This document shows positions 1 through 8,558 of a stretch of DNA of 64,000 nucleotides, piece by piece (positions within the stretch are counted from its first letter, which is position 1; the number at the start of each line of letters is the position of its first letter). The DNA lies in contig NZ_FNCF01000004.1 of the NCBI RefSeq assembly GCF_900100695.1, forward strand, positions 248,001-312,000, in the 5' to 3' direction. The position numbers and the translations under genes were made by a program. Origin of the DNA: Klenkia brasiliensis. GTDB lineage: Bacteria > Actinomycetota > Actinomycetes > Mycobacteriales > Geodermatophilaceae. The notes beneath the pieces were generated by a model, which saw only the letters and a program-made list of their open reading frames with translations, did not search any database and was not told the DNA's origin.

Positions 1-1
1 C

Positions 2-859
2 GAGAAGTTCGCCGTCGAGTACTGGCAGCTCGAGGAGGACAAGCTCGCCCGGCGCCCCAAGCCCAAGGCCCTGTCCGGCCGCGTCGCGCTGGTCACCGGG
101 GCGGCGTCGGGCATCGGCCTGGCCACCGCCCGGCTGCTGGCCGAGCACGGCGCCGACATCGTGGTCGCTGACCTCGACCTGGCCCGCAGCGAGGAGGTCG
201 CCGCCGAGCTCGGCGGGCCCGACCGCGCCGTCGCCGTCCGGATGGACGTCTCCGACCCCGACGCGGTGGCCGCCGGCATCCAGCAGGCGGTGCTGGCACT
301 CGGCGGGGTGGACATCGTGGTCAACAACGCCGGGTTCGTGAAGCCGGGGTCGCTGGCCGACACCACGCTGGCCGACTGGGACGCCCAGTTCGCGGTCATG
401 ACCCGCGGCAGCTTCGTGGTCGCGCAGGCGGCCGCGCCGGTGATGCGGGCCCAGGGCCTGGGCGGCGACGTGATCAACATCTGCTCGAAGAACGCCGTGT
501 TCGCCGGTCCCAACAACCTGGCCTACTCCTCGGCCAAGGCCGCGCAGGCGCACATGGTGCGGCTGCTGGCCACCGAGCTCGGCGACGACGGCATCCGGGT
601 CAACGGCATCAACCCCGACGGCGTGGTGCGCGGGTCGGGCATCTTCTCCGGCGGCTGGGGGGCGTCCCGTGCGGCGACCTACGGCGTCCAGGAGGACGAC
701 CTGGGCAAGTACTACGCCTCCCGCACGGTGCTCAAGGAGGAGGTGCTCCCCGAGCACGTGGCCGGGGCGGTGCTGGCGCTGACCAACGGGACGCTGGCGG
801 TCACCACCGGCCTGCTCGTGCCGGTGGACTCCGGGGTGGCCGCGGCCTTCCTGCGCTGA
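2..859 (+). CDS. Bifunctional rhamnulose-1-phosphate aldolase/short-chain dehydrogenase, C-terminal (SDR) half, 5' cut by window
   Basis: The open frame enters from the left edge and encodes the dehydrogenase half of an aldolase-SDR fusion. The linker EYWQLEEDKLARRPKPKALS is followed by a Rossmann fold: VTGAASGIG cofactor loop, NNAG, and the YSSAKAA catalytic Tyr/Lys. In this family the N-terminal domain cleaves rhamnulose-1-phosphate to DHAP and L-lactaldehyde and the SDR domain oxidises lactaldehyde to lactate. The convergent rhaI/rhaM genes next door support this role. The aldolase domain lies outside the window, so the fusion is inferred from the linker and the family pattern. Confidence 0.85.
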   Translation, partial: EKFAVEYWQLEEDKLARRPKPKALSGRVALVTGAASGIGLATARLLAEHGADIVVADLDLARSEEVAAELGGPDRAVAVRMDVSDPDAVAAGIQQAVLALGGVDIVVNNAGFVKPGSLADTTLADWDAQFAVMTRGSFVVAQAAAPVMRAQGLGGDVINICSKNAVFAGPNNLAYSSAKAAQAHMVRLLATELGDDGIRVNGINPDGVVRGSGIFSGGWGASRAATYGVQEDDLGKYYASRTVLKEEVLPEHVAGAVLALTNGTLAVTTGLLVPVDSGVAAAFLR

Positions 860-872
860 CCGGCACCGACGG

Positions 873-908
873 CGACGGCCCCGCCCCCACCCGGGGACGG
901 GGCCGTCG
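873..908. terminator. Bidirectional hairpin terminator between the SDR gene and rhaI
   Basis: The arms GACGGCCCCG (874-883) and CGGGGCCGTC (898-907) form a perfect 10-bp GC stem between two converging genes. There is no U-tract, as is usual for actinobacterial terminators. Confidence 0.7.
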
Positions 909-919
909 TCGTCGGGGGG

Positions 920-2119
920 TCAGGCGCCCCAGCCGGCCTGCTCCCCGCCGACCCGGTCGCGGGAGACCTGCTCGAAGTACCCGGACGCGGCGTAGGCCGC
1001 CGAGGGGTCGGGGTGCAGACCCAGGCCCTCGCGCAGCTCACCGAGCAGGGGGCGGACGTCGGTGTCGTAGGCGTCCTTGAGGACGGCGTAGGCCCCGAGC
1101 ACGTCGCCGGAGCGCTGCGCCGCCGTGAGCGCGTCGGTGTCGACCAGCAGGGCCTTGGCGGTGGCCTCCTGGATGTTGGTCACCGAGCGGATCATCGCGG
1201 CCACCTTGGGCTCGATGTTGTGGCACTGGTCCAGGAAGAACGAGATGGGTTGACCGGTCGAGGAACCGGTCGCGGGGACCCCGGCGACCGCTTCGGCCTG
1301 CACCAGCTCGTGCATGATCCGGAACAGCTGGAACGGGTCGGCGGCCCCGGCCATCAGGTCGTCGTCGGCGTAGAAGCGCGAGTTGAAGTCGAAGGCGCCC
1401 AGCCGGCCGTGGCGCAGCAGGGTCGCCACGATGAACTCGATGTTGGTGCCGGGGGCGTGGTGCCCGGTGTCCAGCACGACCTGCGCCTGCGGCCCCAGCG
1501 CCAGGCAGTGCGCGAACGACGTGCCCCAGTCGGGGACGTCGGTGGTGTAGACGGCCGGCTCGAAGAACTTGTACTCCAGCAGCAGCCGCTGGTCACCGGT
1601 CAGCCGGGCGTAGACCTCGGCCAGCACCTCGGCGAGCCGGTCCTGGCGGTCGCGGATCGAGTCCTGCCCGGGGTAGTTCGTGCCGTCGGCGAACCAGAGC
1701 TTGAGGTCGCGCGAGCCGGTGGCGTCCATGATGTCCACGCACTCGAGCAGGTGGTCGGTGGCCTTGCGGCGGACGGCCGGGTCGGGGTGGCAGACGCTGC
1801 CGAGGCGGTAGTCGTCGTCCTGGAACGTGTTCGCGTTGATCGCGCCCAGCTCGATGCCCTGGGCCCGGGCGTGCTCGGCGAGCGCCGCGAAGTCCTCGAC
1901 CCGGTCCCACGGGATGTGCAGGGACACCAGCGGGGCGACGCCGGTGAACCGGTGCACCGTCGCGGCGTCGTCGATCTTCTCCTCGGGGGTGCGCGGCACC
2001 CCCGGCTGGGCGAAGACCTTGAACCGGGTGCCGGAGTTGCCGTAGCCCCACGACGGGGTCTCGATGCGCTGCTCGCGCAGCACCTCCAGGGCGCGGGCGC
2101 GGCGGTCGGGGCTGGTCAC
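920..2119 (-). CDS. rhaI: L-rhamnose isomerase (RhaI type)
   Basis: A 399-residue TIM-barrel sugar isomerase that converts L-rhamnose to L-rhamnulose in the cytosol. Metal-ligand motifs are visible: the Glu of [11 protein letters not shown], the Asp/His of [12 protein letters not shown], and the acidic [14 protein letters not shown]. It resembles the Pseudomonas-type RhaI rather than E. coli RhaA. The GTG start at 2119 overlaps the rhaM stop (GTGA), which implies translational coupling. The frame remains open further upstream, but only through rhaM, so the short start is preferred. Confidence 0.9.
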   Translation of the reverse strand: MTSPDRRARALEVLREQRIETPSWGYGNSGTRFKVFAQPGVPRTPEEKIDDAATVHRFTGVAPLVSLHIPWDRVEDFAALAEHARAQGIELGAINANTFQDDDYRLGSVCHPDPAVRRKATDHLLECVDIMDATGSRDLKLWFADGTNYPGQDSIRDRQDRLAEVLAEVYARLTGDQRLLLEYKFFEPAVYTTDVPDWGTSFAHCLALGPQAQVVLDTGHHAPGTNIEFIVATLLRHGRLGAFDFNSRFYADDDLMAGAADPFQLFRIMHELVQAEAVAGVPATGSSTGQPISFFLDQCHNIEPKVAAMIRSVTNIQEATAKALLVDTDALTAAQRSGDVLGAYAVLKDAYDTDVRPLLGELREGLGLHPDPSAAYAASGYFEQVSRDRVGGEQAGWGA

Positions 2120-2475
2120 GGGTTCTCCTCGGGGGTGGTGGGGTCGAGCGCCGCGAGCTGGGCGTCGAGGTCGAAGACGAGGTCGAGCGGGGCCTTGCTG
2201 CCGCCGTCGCCGGTGCCGGGCACGAACAGCGGTCCCATCTCCGCCTCCCACCGGGCGCTGACCTCGGTCGCGGCCACGGCGGCCTGGGCGCGGGCGAGGT
2301 CGTCGACGTCGGCGGTGCCGACCAGCAGGCCGTCGGGGCGCAGGAAGAGCTGGTAGTCCCGCCAGCCCGCCCCGCGCAGGGCGCAGAGCATCTCCGGCCA
2401 GACGGCGGCGTGCCGGGCGCGGTACTCGGACAGCCGGTCGGGGCGGACCTGGAGGGTGAAGCAGACGCGGGGCAC
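2116..2475 (-). CDS. rhaM: L-rhamnose mutarotase
   Basis: A 119-residue dimeric alpha/beta-barrel mutarotase of the RhaM/RhaU family (usual length about 105). It interconverts the anomers of L-rhamnose for the isomerase. Family features include [24 protein letters not shown]-like N-terminal residues with the conserved YRARH, and a later W/Y-rich strand. The GTG start at 2475 is preceded by AGAGG at good spacing. It is the first gene of the rhaM-rhaI operon and is divergent from the LacI gene. Confidence 0.88.
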   Translation of the reverse strand: MPRVCFTLQVRPDRLSEYRARHAAVWPEMLCALRGAGWRDYQLFLRPDGLLVGTADVDDLARAQAAVAATEVSARWEAEMGPLFVPGTGDGGSKAPLDLVFDLDAQLAALDPTTPEENP

Positions 2476-2485
2476 GACGATCCTC

Positions 2486-2497
2486 TGAATCGTTTCA
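2486..2497. promoter_or_regulatory. LacI-family operator in the rhaM / regulator divergent promoter
   Basis: TGAATCGTTTCA is a near-perfect palindrome (one mismatched pair) with the central CG typical of LacI-family operators. It sits 11 bases upstream of the rhaM start and about 80 bases upstream of the regulator gene. It is the obvious site for the adjacent LacI protein. Confidence 0.7.
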
Positions 2498-2575
2498 CAA
2501 GTGGTCTGCAGCACACTATGATCCGGTGCGTGCGCGGTCAACCGACCGCGCTGCGCCGACCCGGGAGGCCCCGCC

Positions 2576-3613
2576 GTGCCCGCCAGCATCCAGGACGTCG
2601 CCCGCCGGGCCGGGGTCTCGCTGGGCACCGTGAGCAACGTGCTGAACCGCCCCGACCAGGTCGGCGCGGCCAGCCGGGAGAAGGTGCGCGCGGCGATCGC
2701 CGAGCTGGGGTTCGTGCGCAACGAGTCGGCCCGGCAGCTGCGGGCGGGGGCCTCCCGCACCCTGGGCCTGGTCGTGCTCGACATCGCCAACCCGTTCTTC
2801 ACCGACGTCGCCCGCGGGGTCACCGACGTCGCGGAGGACGCCGGCCTGGCGGTCATCCTGTGCAACACCGACGACCGCCCCGAGAAGGAGGCGGCCTACC
2901 TCGACCTGCTGGCCGAGCAGCGGGTGCAGGGGGTGCTGATAACGCCGACCGCCGACCTGGCACCGCACCTGGAGTCCCTGCGGCGCCGGGGCACGCCCGT
3001 GGTGCTGGTCGACCGGCGGGCCACTGGCCCGGGCCAGTGCTCGGTGTCCGTCGACGACGTGCTCGGTGGCCGCCTCGCCGCCGAGCACCTGGTCGAGCGC
3101 GGGCACCGGCGGATCGCCTTCGTCGGCGGGTCGTCCGGGCTGCCCCAGATCGAGGAGCGGCAGGCCGGGGTGGTGGCCGCCGTCCGGCAGCTGCTCGGCG
3201 GCGAGCAGACGCTCACCGTGCTCGCCCCCGCCGCGCTGACCGTGGCCACCGGCCGGGAGGCGGCCGCGGAGGTCCTCGCCCTGCCGGCCGCGGTCCGCCC
3301 GACCGCGGTCATCTGCGCCAACGACCTGCTGGCCCTCGGGGTGCTGCAGGAGCTGACCCGGCGCGGCGTCCGGGTGCCCGAGGAGTGCGCGATCGTCGGC
3401 TACGACGACATCGACTTCGCCGCGGCCGCCGCCGTCCCGCTCACCTCGGTGCGCCGGCCGCGCCAGGAGCTCGGCCGCCGCGCCGCGCGCCTCGTGCTCG
3501 ACGAGGCCCGCCCCGACCACGTGCACGAGCAGGTCGTGCACGAGCCCGTCCTCGTCGTCCGGGAGTCCTCCCGTGCACGGCGTCCCGACCCCGACCACCC
3601 CGAGGTGCCCTGA
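2576..3613 (+). CDS. LacI-family transcriptional regulator of the rhamnose locus
   Basis: 345 residues. The N-terminal HTH ([23 protein letters not shown], residues about 4-26, split here as a standard LacI recognition unit) is followed by a hinge (SARQLRAG) and a periplasmic-binding-protein-like sensor domain. The GTG start has GGGAGG upstream. It is divergent from rhaM-rhaI across a LacI-type operator, so it probably represses rhamnose catabolism and responds to rhamnose or a derivative (inference). Its stop overlaps the ATG of the next gene (TGATG), so the two are coupled. Confidence 0.88.
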   Translation: MPASIQDVARRAGVSLGTVSNVLNRPDQVGAASREKVRAAIAELGFVRNESARQLRAGASRTLGLVVLDIANPFFTDVARGVTDVAEDAGLAVILCNTDDRPEKEAAYLDLLAEQRVQGVLITPTADLAPHLESLRRRGTPVVLVDRRATGPGQCSVSVDDVLGGRLAAEHLVERGHRRIAFVGGSSGLPQIEERQAGVVAAVRQLLGGEQTLTVLAPAALTVATGREAAAEVLALPAAVRPTAVICANDLLALGVLQELTRRGVRVPEECAIVGYDDIDFAAAAAVPLTSVRRPRQELGRRAARLVLDEARPDHVHEQVVHEPVLVVRESSRARRPDPDHPEVP

Positions 3614-4851
3614 TGTCCCGAACCCGCCGCCAGGCGCCCCGACCGGCCGAGCTCCTCGAGCTGGTCAGGTTCAAGAAGCCCGAGCTGGACGGGAGGAAGC
3701 GCCGGCTGGGGAACGCGCAGACGATCGCCGACCTGCGCACGATCGCGAAGCGGCGCACCCCGCGGGCCGCCTTCGACTACACCGACGGCGCCGCGGAGGG
3801 TGAGCTGTCGCTGGCCCGCGCCCGGCAGGCCTTCGCCGACGTGGAGTTCCACCCCGACGTGCTGCGCCCGGCCGTCGAGGTCGACACCTCGGTGCAGGTG
3901 CTCGGCGGGCCCAGCGCGCTGCCCTTCGGCATCGCGCCGACCGGGTTCACCCGGCTGATGCAGACCGAGGGCGAGACCGCCGGCGCCGGCGCCGCGGCCG
4001 CGGCGGGGATCCCGTTCACGCTGTCCACGCTGGGCACCACCACGATCGAGGACGTCCGGGCCGCGAACCCGCACGGCCGCAACTGGTTCCAGCTCTACGT
4101 GATGCGCGACCGGTCGATCTCCTACGGCCTGGTCGAGCGGGCCGCCGCGGCCGGGTTCGACACCCTGCAGTTCACCGTGGACACCCCCATCGCCGGGGCG
4201 CGACTGCGGGACAGGCGCAACGGGTTCTCGATCCCGCCGCAGCTCACCCTCTCGACGGTGCTGGACACCGCGACCCGGCCCTGGTGGTGGTTCGACTTCC
4301 TGACCACCCCGAAGCTGGAGTTCGCCTCGCTGTCGAGCACCGGCGGCACGGTCGGCGACCTGCTGGACATGGCGATGGACCCCACGATCAGCTACGACGA
4401 CCTCGGCGTCATCCGCGGCATGTGGCCGGGCAAGCTCGTGGTCAAGGGCGTCCAGTCCGTCGCCGACGCCGCCCGGCTGCTGGACGCCGGGGTGGACGGC
4501 ATCGTGCTGTCCAACCACGGAGGCCGCCAGCTGGACCGGGCGCCGGTGCCGTTCCACCTGCTGCCGGCGGTGCGCAAGGAGGTCGGGGACGACGCCTGCG
4601 TCATGGTCGACACCGGGATCATGCACGGCGCCGACGTGGTGGCCGCGATGGCGCTGGGCGCCTCGTTCACGATGATCGGCCGGGCCTACCTCTACGGCCT
4701 CATGGCCGGCGGCCGCGAGGGGGTGGACCGGACCATCGCCATCCTGCAGTCGGAGATCGTGCGCACCATGCGGCTGCTGGGCGTCAGCTCGGTCGCCGAG
4801 CTCGAGCCCCGGCACGTGACCCAGCTGCACCGCCTGCTGCCCCGCGGCTGA
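3613..4851 (+). CDS. lldD: FMN-dependent alpha-hydroxy-acid (L-lactate) dehydrogenase
   Basis: 412 residues of the FMN-dependent alpha-hydroxyacid dehydrogenase family. The active-site block SNHGGRQLD (residues 300-308) holds the catalytic His302 and the following Arg305. FMN-binding stretches such as [10 protein letters not shown] and the [12 protein letters not shown] phosphate-binding region are intact. It has a longer N-terminus (about 30 residues) than the shortest relatives. It would oxidise L-lactate to pyruvate, and lactate is the end product of the aldolase/SDR enzyme in this locus. It overlaps the LacI gene by one base. Confidence 0.85.
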   Translation: MSRTRRQAPRPAELLELVRFKKPELDGRKRRLGNAQTIADLRTIAKRRTPRAAFDYTDGAAEGELSLARARQAFADVEFHPDVLRPAVEVDTSVQVLGGPSALPFGIAPTGFTRLMQTEGETAGAGAAAAAGIPFTLSTLGTTTIEDVRAANPHGRNWFQLYVMRDRSISYGLVERAAAAGFDTLQFTVDTPIAGARLRDRRNGFSIPPQLTLSTVLDTATRPWWWFDFLTTPKLEFASLSSTGGTVGDLLDMAMDPTISYDDLGVIRGMWPGKLVVKGVQSVADAARLLDAGVDGIVLSNHGGRQLDRAPVPFHLLPAVRKEVGDDACVMVDTGIMHGADVVAAMALGASFTMIGRAYLYGLMAGGREGVDRTIAILQSEIVRTMRLLGVSSVAELEPRHVTQLHRLLPRG

Positions 4852-4858
4852 GACCGAC

Positions 4859-5317
4859 GTGGGCGAGGACGGCTCCCCGCCGCTGGTCGTGCGCGCCGGG
4901 GAGGGGGAGGACATCGACGCGGCCGGCGTCCGGCACGTGTTCGCCCTGACCGCCGGCCAGACCGGCGGGCGGGTGGGGCTGGAGGAGTTCACCGTCCCGC
5001 CGGGGGCCGTGGGCGCCCGGCCGCACGTGCACGCCGACCACGACGAGGTCTTCGTCGTCCTCGACGGCGAGCTGACCCTGACCACCGCCGGCGACGCCGT
5101 CGTGCTCGGCCCGGGGGACACCGCCGCGGCCCTGCGGGGGACGGTGCACGGCTACCGCAACGACACCGAGCAGCCGGCCCGGGCGCTGTGCGTCTACACC
5201 CCGGCCGGCTACGAGCAGTACTTCCGCGACGTGCACGCCGCCGTCGCCGCCGGGCAGGAGCCCACCCCCGAGCTGCTGGGCAGGCTCCGCGCCCGGTACG
5301 GCACGACCTCGGCCTGA
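4859..5317 (+). CDS. Cupin-domain protein
   Basis: 152 residues with a single cupin barrel: motif 1 RPHVHADHDEVFVVLDGEL (metal ligands His/His/Glu) and motif 2 GTVHGYRN. The GTG start lies 7 bases after lldD, so it is probably the last gene of the LacI-lldD operon. Small cupins of this type may be isomerases or dioxygenases, or may only bind a ligand. No specific substrate can be assigned, but context suggests sugar or hydroxy-acid metabolism. Confidence 0.75.
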   Translation: MGEDGSPPLVVRAGEGEDIDAAGVRHVFALTAGQTGGRVGLEEFTVPPGAVGARPHVHADHDEVFVVLDGELTLTTAGDAVVLGPGDTAAALRGTVHGYRNDTEQPARALCVYTPAGYEQYFRDVHAAVAAGQEPTPELLGRLRARYGTTSA

Positions 5318-5319
5318 GC

Positions 5320-7500
5320 TCAGCCCGGCGAGCCCACCAGCTCGCGGTCGTCGTGGCGGTCCCGCTGCAGCGCGGCGCCCTCGACGTCCAGCTCGGGCAG
5401 CCAGGACAGCCAGCGCGGCAGCCACCAGGCGCGCTCGCCGAGCAGGGCGAGCGCGGCGGGCACCAGCACCATCCGGACGACGAAGGCGTCCAGCAGCACC
5501 CCGATCGCCAGGGCGAACCCGATCGACTTGATGGTGGCGTCCCCGGCCGGCACGAACCCGGCGAAGACGCTGAACATGATGAGCGCGGCGGCGAACACCA
5601 CCGGGGCGGCCGACCGGAAGCCGCTGCGGATCGCCGCCACCGGCGACCGCCCGTGGGCGTGCGCCTCGTGCATCCGGCTGACCAGGAAGACCTGGTAGTC
5701 CATCGCCAGGCCGAACAGGATCCCGATCACCAGGATCGGCGTCAGGCTGATCAGCGGGCCGGTGCTGTCCAGGTTGACCAGGGCGCCCAGCCAGCCCCAC
5801 TGGAACACCGCCACCGTCGCCCCGAGCGAGGCGCCGATGGTGAGCAGGAAGCCCAGCACGCCGACCAGCGGCACCAGCAGCGAGCGGAAGACCAGCACGA
5901 GCAGCACGAACGCCAGCCCGACGACCAGGGCCAGGTAGACCGGCAGCGCGCTGTTCAGCGACGCGGCGACGTCGACGCTCACCGCGGTCTGCCCGGTCAC
6001 CGAGGCGGTCACCCCGTCGAGGTCGGCCAGCTGGCCGCGCAGGTCCTCGACCAGCTGCTCGGTGGCCGCGCTGGTCGGGCCGGACCCCGGGACGACGGTC
6101 AGCAGCGCGGCGTCGCCGTCGGCGCTGGGCACCGGCGGGGTGACGGTGACGACGTCGGGCAGGCCCTGGATGCCGGGGGTGGCCGCACCGGCGGCGGTCG
6201 CGGCGTCCGGGCCCTCGATGAGCACGGTGATGGGGCCGTTCACGCCGGCGCCGAAGCCGTCGGCGAGCAGCTGCTGGGCCCGCTCCTGCGTGCTGCCGGC
6301 CGGCGGGGCCTGGATGAGCGTGGTGCGCATCGAGACGACCGGCACCGCGACGACGCCGAGCGCGACGACCGCGGCGAGCAGGGCGACCACCCGGTGCCGC
6401 GTGACGCCGGCGGCCCAGCGGGCGAACAGGCCCGTGGTGGGCGCGGCGTCGTCGGGGTCGGCGACCGGCGGCAGGTCCCGCTGCTTCCGGGGCAGCGCCC
6501 GGCGGCCGAGGAACGACAGCACCGCGGGCACCAGCGTGAGCGCGACGAGCACCGCCACGACGATGGTCGCCCCGGCCGCGACACCCATCTGGGTCAGGAA
6601 CGGGATGCCGGCGACGAAGAGGCCGACCAGCGCGATGACGACGGTGAGGCCGGCGGTGACCACCGCGGAGCCGGCCGTCCCCACCGCGGTGGCGATGGCC
6701 GCGGGGACGTCGGCGCCGCGGCGCAGCTCCTGGCGGTACCGGTTGATGATGAACAGCGCGTAGTCGATGCCGACCGCGAGGCCGAGCATCGCGGCCAGGA
6801 TCGACGTGGTCGAGGACAGCTCGAGGAACCCGGTCGTGATGGTGATGCCGAGGACGCCGATGCCCACGCCGACCGCCGCGGTGAGGAGGTTCATCCCCGC
6901 GACCACGAGCGAGCCGTAGGTCAGGGCGAGCACCAGGACGGCGACCACGACCCCGGCGACCTCCCCGATGCCGCCCACCTCGGGGGCGGCCTCCAGGGCC
7001 TGGCCGGCGACCTCGACGGTCAACCCGGAGCCGCGGGCGTCGGCGACGGCCCCGCGCAGCGCGTCCTGCTCGGCGGGGGTGACCTCGCCGGGCCCGGCGT
7101 CGTAGGTGACCGTGCTGTAGCCGGTGGTCAGGTCCTGGTTGACCGTGGGCGCGGCGGGGTCGAGCGGGTTGCTCGCCGACACCACGCCGGGGAGCGCGCC
7201 GAGCTCGGTGACCAGCTGCTGCAGGGCCGCCGCCTGGGTGGGGTCGGTCAGGGTGGTGCCCTCGGGCGCCCGGACGACGACCTGCGCGCCGGCCCCGGAG
7301 TCGCCGGCGCCGAACTCGGCCTGGATGCGGTCCAGGGCGACGGTGGACTCCTGCCCCGGGATGGAGAACGACGTCGTCGTCTCCCCGGCCAGGGTGGCGG
7401 CCCCGGCGCCGCCGGCGACCAGGACGGCGAGCCAGACGAGGACGACGGACCAGCGGCGCCGGTGCGCGAGCGCGCCGAGCCGGGCGAGCAGTGCAGCCAT
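5320..7500 (-). CDS. MMPL/RND-family transporter
   Basis: 726 residues in two homologous halves, each with one TM segment, a large extracytoplasmic loop and five further TM segments. The family signatures GIDYALFIINRYRQEL (first half) and GLAMDYQVFLVSRMHE (second half) are present. Actinobacterial relatives export lipids, siderophores or drugs. The substrate here is unknown. The gene starts with ATG 3 bases after the tetR stop, so the repressor and exporter form one operon. It converges with the cupin gene with only a 2-base gap. Confidence 0.88.
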   Translation of the reverse strand: MAALLARLGALAHRRRWSVVLVWLAVLVAGGAGAATLAGETTTSFSIPGQESTVALDRIQAEFGAGDSGAGAQVVVRAPEGTTLTDPTQAAALQQLVTELGALPGVVSASNPLDPAAPTVNQDLTTGYSTVTYDAGPGEVTPAEQDALRGAVADARGSGLTVEVAGQALEAAPEVGGIGEVAGVVVAVLVLALTYGSLVVAGMNLLTAAVGVGIGVLGITITTGFLELSSTTSILAAMLGLAVGIDYALFIINRYRQELRRGADVPAAIATAVGTAGSAVVTAGLTVVIALVGLFVAGIPFLTQMGVAAGATIVVAVLVALTLVPAVLSFLGRRALPRKQRDLPPVADPDDAAPTTGLFARWAAGVTRHRVVALLAAVVALGVVAVPVVSMRTTLIQAPPAGSTQERAQQLLADGFGAGVNGPITVLIEGPDAATAAGAATPGIQGLPDVVTVTPPVPSADGDAALLTVVPGSGPTSAATEQLVEDLRGQLADLDGVTASVTGQTAVSVDVAASLNSALPVYLALVVGLAFVLLVLVFRSLLVPLVGVLGFLLTIGASLGATVAVFQWGWLGALVNLDSTGPLISLTPILVIGILFGLAMDYQVFLVSRMHEAHAHGRSPVAAIRSGFRSAAPVVFAAALIMFSVFAGFVPAGDATIKSIGFALAIGVLLDAFVVRMVLVPAALALLGERAWWLPRWLSWLPELDVEGAALQRDRHDDRELVGSPG

Positions 7501-7503
7501 GGG

Positions 7504-8103
7504 TCAGGCCTCCGAGTCGGTGGAGCGGGTGGGGTCGGTGGCGCCCGGGCGGCCGTGGCCGAGCGCGTCGAGGCAGGTGGCGACCACGAGCGGGCGCCAG
7601 GTCGTGACCGCGTCGAGCTCGGCGGCGGACAGGGACAGCACGGCGAGGGCGCCCAGCGCACCGAGCACGCGGACGGTGCGCGTGGGGTCCGCCGGCACCT
7701 CCCCGGGCACCAGCCCGAAGGCGCGGACGGCGGCGTCCCCGGCGCTGACCGCGCAGTCGGGGCCCGGCTGCGCGCCGGTGGGGGACAGCATCAGGGCGAC
7801 GAGGCCGGGGTGGGCGAGGGCGACGTCGACCAGCACCTCGACGGTCGCCCGGTCGCGCTCGGGACCCTCGGGCAGCCGGGCGCCGGCGGCGAGCACCTGG
7901 TCGGCGAGCCGGTCGGCCTGGGCGGTCACCGCGGCGTGCAGGGCGTCCTTGCTCGGGAAGTGGTGCAGCAGCCCCGCCTTGGACAGGCCCACCGCGTCGG
8001 CGACCTGCTGGACCGAGGTGCCGGCGAAGCCGTGCCGGGCGAACAGGCCCGCGGCGGAGTCGAGGATGGCGTCGTCGGCGTGCTGGCGCTGCAGGCGGGT
8101 CAC
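7504..8103 (-). CDS. TetR-family repressor of the MMPL exporter
   Basis: 199 residues from the preferred GTG start at 8103 (a longer frame exists but runs through the operator). The HTH is ARHGFAGTSVQQVADAVGL followed by SKAGLLHHFPSKDAL, with a TetR C-terminal ligand domain. It precedes the exporter gene in the same operon. A doubled palindrome lies directly upstream of the start, so autoregulation is very likely. Confidence 0.85.
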   Translation of the reverse strand: MTRLQRQHADDAILDSAAGLFARHGFAGTSVQQVADAVGLSKAGLLHHFPSKDALHAAVTAQADRLADQVLAAGARLPEGPERDRATVEVLVDVALAHPGLVALMLSPTGAQPGPDCAVSAGDAAVRAFGLVPGEVPADPTRTVRVLGALGALAVLSLSAAELDAVTTWRPLVVATCLDALGHGRPGATDPTRSTDSEA

Positions 8104-8123
8104 CCGGACGACGGTAGCGGCGT

Positions 8124-8163
8124 ACCGACCATTCTGGTCGGTGGACCGACCAGAATGGTCGGT
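8124..8163. promoter_or_regulatory. Doubled palindromic operator of the TetR-MMPL operon
   Basis: Two 19-bp sites, ACCGACCATTCTGGTCGGT (8124-8142) and its exact reverse complement ACCGACCAGAATGGTCGGT (8145-8163), are separated by GG. Each is itself a palindrome with 7-bp arms (ACCGACC/GGTCGGT). The block lies 21 bases upstream of the tetR GTG and must overlap its promoter. This is a strong autoregulatory site. Confidence 0.9.
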
Positions 8164-8287
8164 GACCTCGGGCACACGTGATGATCCGACGGCGCTGCGT
8201 GCTCGGCGCTGCGTGTCGTGACGCCCCGCCGACCAGGCCGGTTCCGATCCGATGGCAGGGACCTGTGATCGGGGGCACACTGGAGCC

Positions 8288-8545
8288 GTGGACAGCTACG
8301 CCGTCGGATGCGCCCGGCCCGACCGCTGGTCGCGGTCGAAGCCGGAGGACTCCGTCTCCTCCTCCTGGCACGCCGTCGAGGCGCACCGCCCGCCCGCCGA
8401 GCTCGACGGGGAGGTGGAGCTGGCCAGCTGCGGCGCGATCGTGCAGGTGTGGGGCGCCCACCGCTGGGACCGCGTGCGGGCCCGCGAGACCGCCTGCGCC
8501 GAGTGCAAGCGGATCACCGCGGGCCAGCTCTCCCGCGCCAGCTGA
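8288..8545 (+). CDS. Small conserved-type hypothetical protein with CxxC
   Basis: 85 residues from GTG 8288 (an in-frame upstream ATG at 8252 is possible). It has a Cys in ELASCGAIV and a CAECKR motif near the C-terminus, a spacing that could bind one metal ion. There is no recognisable family. It stands alone between the TetR promoter region and a convergent acyl-CoA dehydrogenase gene. Confidence 0.6.
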   Translation: MDSYAVGCARPDRWSRSKPEDSVSSSWHAVEAHRPPAELDGEVELASCGAIVQVWGAHRWDRVRARETACAECKRITAGQLSRAS

Positions 8546-8558
8546 CCCTGCGGGTCAG
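8542..8558. terminator. Short palindrome spanning two convergent stop codons
   Basis: CTGACCC/GGGTCAG arms with a TGC loop. The palindrome contains the stop codons of both converging genes and may act as a weak bidirectional terminator. Confidence 0.4.

Noticed and set aside
4784-8461. Very long open frame on the minus strand covering the cupin, MMPL and tetR region in another frame
   Set aside because: High GC suppresses stops in alternative frames. The product is Arg/Gly/Pro-rich low-complexity and overlaps well-supported genes with clear motifs.
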